Source: Labia minor (taxonomy: Eukaryota > Arthropoda > Insecta > Dermaptera > Spongiphoridae). From it: 64,000 bases of DNA. Positions 55,920-64,000 of the stretch are shown here, piece after piece (the first letter of the stretch is position 1; every line of letters begins with the position of its first letter). The stretch lies in the NCBI GenBank assembly GCA_963082975.1, contig OY720345.1:60103028-60167027 (forward strand). The letters are read 5' to 3'. The notes under the pieces are model-generated. The model was not told where the DNA came from. It saw only the letters and a list, made by a program, of their open reading frames with translations, and ran no database searches. Made by a program: the position numbers and the translations under genes.

Positions 55920-56945
55920 TTAGGTCAAATATGCACCATTTTGTTCTATAATTTGTTGCCATTTTAATGGTAGCTTCATTATGCCTCTCTCATAAAAGTC
56001 TTGGTCCTTATTAGCGAAAAACTCCAGCAATTGATTTTAACACTCTTCCCTTGATGCCAATTTCTTATCACTAAAAAAGTTTTGCAATGCAAGAAAAAGA
56101 TGGTAATCGCTTGGTGCGAGGTCCGGACTGTATGGTGGATGCATCAAAACTTCCCAACCAAGCTCCCGGAGTTTCTGACGAGTCACTATAGAAGTGTGTG
56201 GCCTGGCGTTGTCCTGATGGAACATGACACCTTTTCTGTTGGCCAATTCTGGCCGTTTCTGGTCAATTGCTCGCTTCAGACGGTCCAGTTGTTGACAATA
56301 GATGTCTGAATTTAATGTTTGGCCATATGGAAGCAACTCGTAATAAATGATTCCTTTCCAATCCCACCAAACGCAAAGCAGAACCTTCCTGGCCGTTAGT
56401 CCCGGTTTGGCCACCGTCTGAGCTGCTTCACCGCGCTTTGACCACGATTGCTTTCGCATAATGTTGTCGTATGTGACCCATTTCTCATCCCCAGTCACCA
56501 TCCGTTTAAGAAATGGGTTGATTTTATTACGTTTGGCCAAGGCTTCGCAGATGGAAATTCGATCCATCATGTTTTTTGGTGTTAATTGGTGTGGCACCCA
56601 AACATCAAGCTTTTTTTTAAACCCAGCTTTGTGCAAATGGTTTAAAACTGTTTTGTGGTCGATCTTTAACTCCTGGGCGATGCTACGATTACTAACATGC
56701 CGGTCCACTTCGATGATTTCAGTGACTTTGTCGACATTTTCGACGACGGGCCTGCCTGTGCGAGGGGCATCCTTAACGTCAAAAATACCCGAACGGAATC
56801 GACGAAACCAAAATTGCGCGTAATTAGCTGTTACAGTATCGGGACCATAAACACTATTCACATTTTCAGCCGCCTGACTTGCATTTTCGCCCTTATCAAA
56901 GAAAAACTGTAAAATGTACCGAATTTTCTCTTTGTTGACTTCCAT
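55920..56945 (-). pseudogene. Mariner transposase with one premature stop
   Basis: Cut-and-paste DDD transposase. The first 302 codons (56037-56945) are intact: N-terminal helix-turn-helix pair (about 5-110), the linker motif WVPHQL, and the catalytic residues D153 (TGDEKW), D245 (HQDNARPH) and D280 (YSPDLAPSD), giving the D,D34D spacing of mariner. A TAA at 56037-56039 then interrupts the frame, but 38 further codons remain open to a natural stop at 55920-55922, with the family's C-terminal pattern (DFYERGI, LPLKWQQ). Full length would be about 341, the family norm. A single substitution (probably GAA to TAA) explains the break. It resembles the cecropia/Hsmar1 side of mariner more than irritans, by eye only. 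Confidence 0.93.
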
Positions 56946-57095
56946 CTTTAACGGCGTGTAACTCAGAACTGAATGGACAAAACAAAAAACTGCAAACGAA
57001 TTCTTTTAGTGCGAACTGTTACCTTGACAACGAGCATAAATTTGAAATTGTTTGATCGATAATTTACGAGATATCGATCACTACAGCCATCTACC

Positions 57096-57126
57096 GAAAA
57101 AATAATGGATTTCTTTTTCCCCAACC
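57096..57126 (-). repeat. Mariner terminal inverted repeat (right)
   Basis: Reverse complement partner of 55846-55876, followed by the TA target duplication. Confidence 0.93.
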
Positions 57127-57128
57127 TA

Positions 57129-57460
57129 ATATATATATATATACATATAATCCAAGCAATTTAATTAATTTTATATCTTTGAAAGTAATTTTGAATTTTT
57201 TCACTTAAATAAATTATACTAATTTAATTTTTTCATATTGTACCTCTATAATATGTTTTCCTAAACCTTTTTAATATATATTCGGTACGAATTTCCTTTA
57301 ATAATGTCATTGTTATTCTTTCACATCTTTTAATCTAGATTTAATAGGAAAAAAATAAACAAATTCCATTTCGATTTTACTAAATATTATTTTCATTAAA
57401 TATATATATATATATCCTAAAATAAACAACGGATATTCTTTAAATTAAATTGATTTGATT

Positions 57461-57504
<44 letters not shown>

Positions 57505-58320
57505 TTAATTATAATAAATATTGTGAGTGATATAAAAAAAAATTTTTAGAAAATGAACTTTGTCAGTAGAATTCGGGTGAATTTTTTTTTTACCTCGAAA
57601 GATAAGCCAATTCACTTGAAATAGATAAAAAAAGCAAATATTTTATTTAGTTTCCATTTCACAGTGTTTAAAACAGGTTACTATTATTACTGGACGTATG
57701 TTAAGGTAATTAAAAAAACTATTTTAATAATTATTTTTTTAATTATGTTTTCTATTATTTTAATATATTAAAAGATATTATGATCATTTATAAGTAAATT
57801 ATTATTATTGATAGTGGAATCGTTTGAATTTAAAAGTATATTTTAGCTTTATTATATTCATAAACACACACACATAAAACTAAATATCCTATGACTTCAA
57901 TCTTTCAATTTTAATTAATAATAAATTTCACAACCTTTCACACAGCTAATAAATATTATAAATATTTTATTATATAAAAATTATTGAAAAATATTAATTT
58001 ACAAAAAAATTAACTCAATCAAAAAAAAAATTTAAGTTGAATGGTATTTTATTTAGTTTGAAAATTTAAAACGAAAATTCCCAATGTAAAATTCTTTAAA
58101 AAATACATTAAAACATGAACAATTATATAAATATTAATATATAAATGTTCAATAATTATAATTTTAATAATTACTAATCCTGTAGGATAGTTCCCACACT
58201 AACAGGATTCATTAATAATTGTTTGTATTTATTTTTTTATTTAGTTTTTATTTATTAAAAAAATCCTTTAATTTTTTTTTAAATAATTGAAAGAGGAAAT
58301 TTAGCTATCGACCCCAATAG
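57129..58320. other. AT-rich spacer
   Basis: (AT)n at 57462-57497, otherwise nothing recognised. Confidence 0.55.
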
Positions 58321-58331
58321 ATCCTTCAGGT

Positions 58332-58777
58332 CAGAGGTTCTTAATCTTATGTACTCTGCGGACCCCCACTTGAAAAATTTTTTTTGACGGACCCCATTCC
58401 AACTTTAGGTACTTTACGTCATTTTATTAGTTAATTTCTGGCTTACGATCTCATAAGAACAAGGATATATGATGAATATTTCTAACAGTGATTGGTGAAT
58501 AACGATTTTTTTGCATATTGTAGAACACATTTTATTAGAAATTATAATATTGAAGAAAGAAAATTCTGCTAAATATGAAGATGGAAACGGTAGCAATAGT
58601 TTTCTTGCACATTTCGTTGAATTTGGGTATTTGATCTCTGTTTCCTCACAAAGCCATGCCATCTCTTCTTTTATATTAAATAAAGTTTTAACCGACTCAT
58701 CATTTTCTCGTGCACCTGTACGATGGCTTTGCGGACCCCCAGTAAAGGCTTCGCGGACCACAGTTTAAGAACCTCTG
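58332..58777 (-). mobile_element. hAT derivative with transposase tail remnant, 446 bp
   Basis: Ends CAGAGGTTCTTAA / TTAAGAACCTCTG, perfect 8-bp duplication CTTCAGGT (58324-58331, 58778-58785). On the minus strand 58414-58761 includes FNIKEEMAWLCEE and LLPFPSSYLAEFSF, resembling the C-terminal dimerisation region of hAT transposases (LPFPTTYLCE-type). Too short for a transposase. Confidence 0.82.
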
Positions 58778-58951
58778 CTTCAGGTTCTATTATCCCTAAT
58801 CAAAGCTCTGTTGACCCCCAAGGGTCTACCTGAATATTGTAGTATTTATTGTTATTAGCCAATATTTTAATACATTTATTAAAAATAAAATAATAATAAT
58901 TTATAATAATTATAATTTTTTTTTAAATTAAAAAGATATTATTTATAAATA

Positions 58952-59452
58952 CGAGGGTAGGTCAATAATTTCGTGATTTTTTGAATGAAATGGAATGGCT
59001 ACACTGCTTCTGCCAGCAAGCAACTATCTGCTGACCCCTGTCGAAATTTGAATCAATTGGAATTTTAGTTTTTGTTTGAGATCATTGCTGACTACTTCGT
59101 GATTAGAGAAGAAAATGGAAAAAAGTTAATTTCCATGAAAATCCATGAATAGGGCATACGAATTGTACCCTCATCCGTTCTATTCACCGGATTTAGCCCC
59201 GAATGATCATTTTATTGTTTCCTAATCTGAAGCAATTGGTCAGAGAAAAGAAATTTGACTCCAACGATGAAATCAATCAACACACAAACAAATCTACTTT
59301 GATGTCCTCGACAAATCTTATTTTTTGGAAAGGATAAAAAAATTGGAGAAACATTGGACGAAGTGTATAGAGCTCAAAGGAGACTACGTTGAAAAATAAA
59401 ATGATTTTTTATCAAAAAACCTGTATTTCATTCAAAAAGTCACCTATCCTCC
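58952..59452 (+). mobile_element. Deleted mariner (about 501 bp), sister copy
   Basis: Starts CGAGGGTAGGTCAATAATTTCG, ends with the degraded inverse TCACCTATCCTCC, TA on both sides. Carries the same transposase tail as 12965-13462 (FDSNDEIN, then WTKCIELKGDYVEK in a shifted frame). Confidence 0.8.
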
Positions 59453-59491
59453 TAAAATTGAAAATATATATTTATTGTCACATTTGTTGCT

Positions 59492-59953
59492 TTTTACCGG
59501 TCGACGATAGTAAGGGAGGTATTGTTTTCACACCAAATTTCACATGAGGAGATTTTTTACATATCTCCACGAATGGATAATTCCATTTTCTTGACAGAAA
59601 AAAGTATTCTTAGCATGATGGGTTTTGATAAAATTTTGTATTTTTACTTAATGCATCAATACCATAAATTCATCAACTTTTGGTGTATATCAAGAAACCG
59701 GAAGTGCTAGTTTACAAAATATTAATTTTATATTCATTGTCGGAAAATATTTAACTTAAAATATAGTAGTGATAAATAATTGATTAATTAAACTAAAAAT
59801 AAAAACCAAGATAATATAATTTAGTCATTTTAATTCAATTTAAAGTTTTAAAAATATTTTTTTTATTATACTTTATATATATATATATATATAATGTTGT
59901 TTGGAAATTAATTTATTTCAAATCGTCGGTCGGTTCTGTACTTGGCAATAGCT
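59492..59953 (+). mobile_element. Repeat family B, copy 5
   Basis: Both ends present (TTTTACCGGTCGACGATAG; ATCGTCGGTCGGTTCTG) with the microsatellite and part of the core lost. Confidence 0.75.
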
Positions 59954-60279
59954 CATATTTTTTCTTTCAATAATTCCACATAAACAATCTTTCTCGGTTA
60001 TTTCAATTATCCTAATTATCTAATCTCGATTAATGCAACTAGACAACCCTCAATTTCAAAATAAATATATCGTAAGTAAAATAAAATAAAAATTCTATAA
60101 TTCTTTGTAGTTCTGTGAATTGATGGAATTGTGAAAGAATTTATAAATAATGATTATTTTAATTATTTTTTATCGATCGAATACTACATAATCATAACAT
60201 TGAATTATTTACATCATAAATACATCGTCAGATGGATATTAATATTTGAAAAATAATATTTGCCAATTAAATAAGTGTT

Positions 60280-60600
60280 TGTATCTATTTAATGAACATG
60301 AATGGTGTATTGTGATTGAAAGAATGCATTGTCAAAGGCCACACAGATACCGGAACCTCAAATGGATGATCATAATGAAGTTCACGCCTTTCAATGGTGC
60401 TTGGTTTTTGTATTTTGATAGGACAACAACCCTTGTTCCTTCTTTGATTTGTTTGGTGGACCGCCTCCAGGTGGTTAAGCACCTTAAGCCTTCCTAAGCT
60501 TGTTGGCAAAGTTAATTTCTTCAATTCAATGACAAAAGAGCTCATCCTAGTGACACCTTCACTTCAAGTGAAAAGCATCATTCTTTGCCCAAAACCATTC
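60280..60600. promoter_or_regulatory. Upstream island with an inverted NK2 site pair
   Basis: CACTTCAAGTG (60560-60570) is two overlapping inverted NK2-like cores; CCAGGTGG lies near 60468. Non-repetitive. Confidence 0.3.
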
Positions 60601-60768
60601 AAAAGTTGTTTCAATTGTAACTTCCTGTTTATGCTTTTTTTCCATCTTTTTGTATTTTCGATTTTATTTATTTTATAATTAATAATAATTATTAATAATT
60701 AAAGTTGAAATAATATAAAATAGAATTTTATAAAAATTCCAATGAAAAATTTTAAATAGTAAAAAAAT

Positions 60769-61260
60769 CTGGAGTGTTTCCACTAGAATATCTCGCAAAT
60801 ATGAATTGGATTAATTAACATATATATTATATTTAAATTAAATTTAATTAATTAAATTATAAATTAAAATTAATAAATATTATTTATTTAACCAGTGCGT
60901 GTTTGGCTCTTAGTTGATGACACCATTAATTCTGGTACTTTCAACGATTCAATCAAACTGAAATTCTATATATATCATTTTTATACAATTTTTAATCATG
61001 TGAAAAACTATCAAATATATATCTTTATTTTTACGGTCAGTTTAGAGGAAAAAAATGAAAACGTGGTAGGTAATGACCCTCTTTCGGATGACCTAAACCG
61101 TTTTTGTGTAATCTTGTCTAGATACACACACATACACACACAGAGACATTTTTCTCAACTTTAGTGAAAATGAATCAGGGACCTGCAAAACGTATAAAAA
61201 CATCAAAATCTCAACATCGAAAATTTTCGTGATCGCAATACTACCTCTGGCGAGATAGTA
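60769..61260 (-). mobile_element. Repeat family A, copy 6
   Basis: Minus-strand copy with a central deletion; retains both termini, a (CA)n tract and the first core segment. Confidence 0.75.
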
Positions 61261-61833
61261 AAAAACAACATATTTCTAAATCATTAATACAGGTGATATG
61301 ATAGGTAACTTTCATAGTATCCATATTTTCTGATCCAGATATGGTCCACAGACTATCTATATGGTCAATCAGAGAGAACGAGATGACGTCACTGGTAAGC
61401 AAGAAAAACACATGGTGTACCAATTGATTTGTTCCTAGACAAAATTTTTGCTTATTTTAAATTTCAAGGCATTTTCTCTGAACTGCTGCTTAATTGAATT
61501 TTAAAAATTTTAAAATCAATCTCAAGTATTGAGAAAAATTAAATGTCTCTTTTTATCTCAGCAATTGCCAACCTTGTGCGATTTGCTTACCTAAAAAAAA
61601 ACATGATTTTCATTTATTTTTATTTAATTTTTAAAGTGATTTTGATTATTACTATTATTATTTTTTAATACAATCTATTAATTTAATATAATATTTATTT
61701 CACTAAATATCTTAATTATAAAACATTATTAATTATTATTTTATAAATAGACGCATCTTCTATTGTTACGTTTCATTATTCAACGTTTCTTTTCATCTGT
61801 AGTAGGATTTTTTTAAATTTTTAGAATTTTTCA

Positions 61834-62594
61834 ATGTTTCAAAAGGAGAAGAAAAATATGAATCAAAGGATTTGCATCAAATTTTGTGTAAAAAATAAAA
61901 TAAAGTGCTCCGAAACACTTGAAATGTTGACAGTGGCATACGGTGAAACTGTTCTGAGTAAAAAAAAATGTTTACAAGTGGTACAAACTCTTCCAAGATG
62001 GCCGGGAAGATGCCAATGACGAGCCTCGCTTTGGACGCTTTTGCTCACTGTTTTCTTCGATTACTATGGCATGCATGGTGCATCAGTACCGGTAAGAACT
62101 TTACCATATAGTCGTTCGGTCAATAAACAGTATTATCTTAAAATTATGCGCCGTTTGCGAGAAGCAATACGAAGAAAACGTCCAGAATTGTGGAAAAACA
62201 ATTCATGACTTTTGCATCACAATAATGCCCCTGCTCACTCATCTTTGCTTGTGAGAGATTTTTTGGCCAAAAACAACACCACAATCATGCCTTAGACACC
62301 ATATTCACCGGATTTGGCCTCATATGACTTTTTCTTGTTCCCAAAACTAAAGAGACCTATGAAAGGACGGAGATTTGCAACGATTGAGGAGGTAAAGACT
62401 GCATCGCTGGAAGAGCTCAAGGCTATACGGAAAAGTGCTTATGAGAAGAACCTTGAGGATTGGAAAAACCGTTGGCATGAGTGTATTGTATCTGAGGGGG
62501 ATTACTTTGAAGGGGACAACACATAAATATTGATAAATAAATAAATATTTTTTCTTAAAAATACAAAGTCACCTTACTTTTTGAACACACCTCG
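61834..62594 (+). pseudogene. Degraded, internally deleted mariner of a second family
   Basis: Two mariner pieces joined. 61858-62050 translates like a mariner N-terminal DNA-binding region (IKFCVKNKIKCSETLEML, then a W-Y-K-L-F-Q-D-G-R-E-D segment in a shifted frame). From about 62090 the catalytic half follows with frame breaks: RRKRPELW, HHNNAPAHSS, PYSPDLASYDFFLFPK, and a 70-codon open C-terminus ending SEGDYFEGDNT. The second catalytic position reads Asn (HNNAP instead of HDNAP) and the region of the first aspartate is deleted. The 3' end CTTACTTTTTGAACACACCTCG plus TA is intact; no matching 5' inverted repeat is visible. Confidence 0.85.
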
Positions 62595-62949
62595 TATATG
62601 AAAATTTTTCTAATTTGTTGGAAAAATTTTGAAGCTTCGGGCCATTGTGTTGAGCGATTAAGAATGCTCCCGTCTTATTAAGGGAATATTTGTTAAAGAT
62701 TTTGATTATTGTTTTATAAATACAAAAATAATAAGATGATGCATGTCCTCAAATTAATTAAAAATCGATTAAAATCGAAATCATTTGTAAATATGTATGT
62801 AAACTACCCAAAAAGAGGTAAAAATTGTATCAACATTTCTCAATAAATCAATAAATAAATAATAGATTACTTTCTATATCTAATGCTATTAATAACTTTA
62901 ATAACTTGTTTATTTATATTGTAAATTTATTTTAACTAATATGATGACG

Positions 62950-63420
62950 ATATCTAAAAGATGAAGTTAATTAATCAACCAAATCGAGAACAATTTAGTG
63001 TTCTTGTTGGTTGACATTAAAAGGTTTGACACATTCTATTTATTGCTAGTAATCATTTTAATGATTATAAACGCAGTTGATGACCAACGATTTAACTTCA
63101 ATGTTGCCAATAACTTTTAAACAAGATAATGAAATAATTTATTAGTCGTTCACTTATTTTATTAAGCTTTCTAAAGGAGACCAATTTAATTCGAGGCAAA
63201 GATGAATGGGTCTTCGAACATCTTCGGTTATTATTGGAAAGTTCTTGAGTCGACTGTTTTTGGAATTGGCTGAGTTTAGACACGCCATGAAGCTCCGATG
63301 TCGTTGTAGATTCCATGAACCAGGGAATTATTTCCGTAGGAAACAACTCGATATTCGATAGCACGATTTCGATTAGACGGAATCCAACATTTATTAAATG
63401 AAACATTTCAATTTACTACC
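62950..63420. other. Complex island at the upstream edge
   Basis: Non-repetitive moderate-GC block; 102-codon minus-strand frame shows no recognisable family and ends in AT-rich sequence. Nature unknown. Confidence 0.25.
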
Positions 63421-64000
63421 TTCTTTCTTTGTTATTTTTTTTCTTTTGTCTCTTTTTTTTCGTTTTTCGAGTGAAATTGGTTTTATTTTATTTTGTTTTT
63501 TTTTTCTAATCGATTCATTGTTTTTTTTTTTCAACAAAAAATATTTTGAAAAATTTACCGAGAAGGGATTATAATCATTCAATGAGAGCATGCAGGTGCT
63601 CTAAATGAGTGTCAATTGATTATACCTTTTTAACTTGCAACGAATATGAAGTAAGAGAGGCTTATTCATAGGAGAGATTAGAACAACCATTAAAGTTTCC
63701 AACCCCTCCAAAAACACTATTCATACTATGTATATATATATATATATATACATCCCTTCATTATAATTTATATCTTCTGGAAAACAGAAGACCGTGACTG
63801 ATGATGCAAATCGAAACACGCACAAGACATTTAACTTTTATAGGTTTTTAAATATCATTACATAAATTGTGCTCTAAAAAACACATTTTCGTGTATTATT
63901 CACCAATTTTTTAAAATCACTAATTTATTTTCATTCTCTCTCTCTCTCTCTCTTATAAATATGAGAATATATTATTTAATGTATATTAAATATTAATATA

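Larger units (their letters stand above)
55846..57126 (-). mobile_element. Full-length mariner transposon
   Basis: 1,281 bp with near-perfect inverted ends (GGTTGGGGAAAAAGAAATCC, continuing CATTATTTTT) at both termini and TA target duplications at 55844-55845 and 57127-57128. Length is typical of mariner. The coding strand is minus. Terminal repeats and spacing appear complete, so the copy could still be mobilised in trans. Confidence 0.95.

Noticed and set aside
63098-63406. 102-codon minus-strand frame
   Set aside because: No recognisable family or splice context; kept only as a complex island.

Overview
The window is animal nuclear DNA, very AT-rich, with long introns, many microsatellites and many small transposons. 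One host gene can be read with confidence: an NK2-class homeobox gene of the vnd / Nkx2.2 type on the minus strand. Its homeodomain and linked motifs look arthropod-like, and the mariner, BEL/Pao and Helentron-like repeats fit an arthropod. I cannot name the species.

Host gene: five coding exons can be joined by splice sites and reading phase, running from high to low coordinates: 41876-about 42169, 35700-35809, 27210-27359, 12246-12744 and 11478-11763. They carry, in order, a conserved hydrophobic block ending in SALPG, a TN-type motif (DILDLNE), a linker with SPDSTSP, an acidic stretch, the homeodomain (split by an intron inside the codon for Arg53), the NK2-specific domain ([15 protein letters not shown]) and a C-terminus ending in WW. 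From the first in-frame ATG (35788-35790) the protein is 341 residues. The upstream exon extends the frame further but has no in-frame ATG, so the true start probably lies in an upstream exon. A GC-rich, CCAAT- and GC-box-bearing island (42170-42720) lies just upstream.

Mobile DNA: a young, internally deleted BEL/Pao LTR retrotransposon (27869-31686) sits in a vnd intron in the same orientation as the gene. It has near-identical LTRs, a 5-bp target duplication, a tRNA-Tyr primer site and an intact gag, but only the tail of pol. A full-length mariner (55846-57126) has both terminal repeats and its catalytic triad, but one stop codon near the end of the transposase. Other copies include deleted mariners, four hAT elements with 8-bp duplications, Helitron-like elements ending CTAGT, a tRNA-derived SINE, and two families (six and five copies) with Helentron/DINE-1 architecture: subterminal inverted repeats, an internal microsatellite and a 3' terminal hairpin.

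Intergenic and intronic background: about 17 islands of higher-complexity, less AT-rich sequence stand out from the simple AT background. Several carry NK2-type (TCAAGTG), K50-homeodomain (TAATCC) or CAGGT motifs and are candidate regulatory elements of vnd, which is inference only. The 1-11.4 kb flank is downstream of the gene and the 42.7-64 kb flank is upstream. No second host protein-coding gene could be supported in either.
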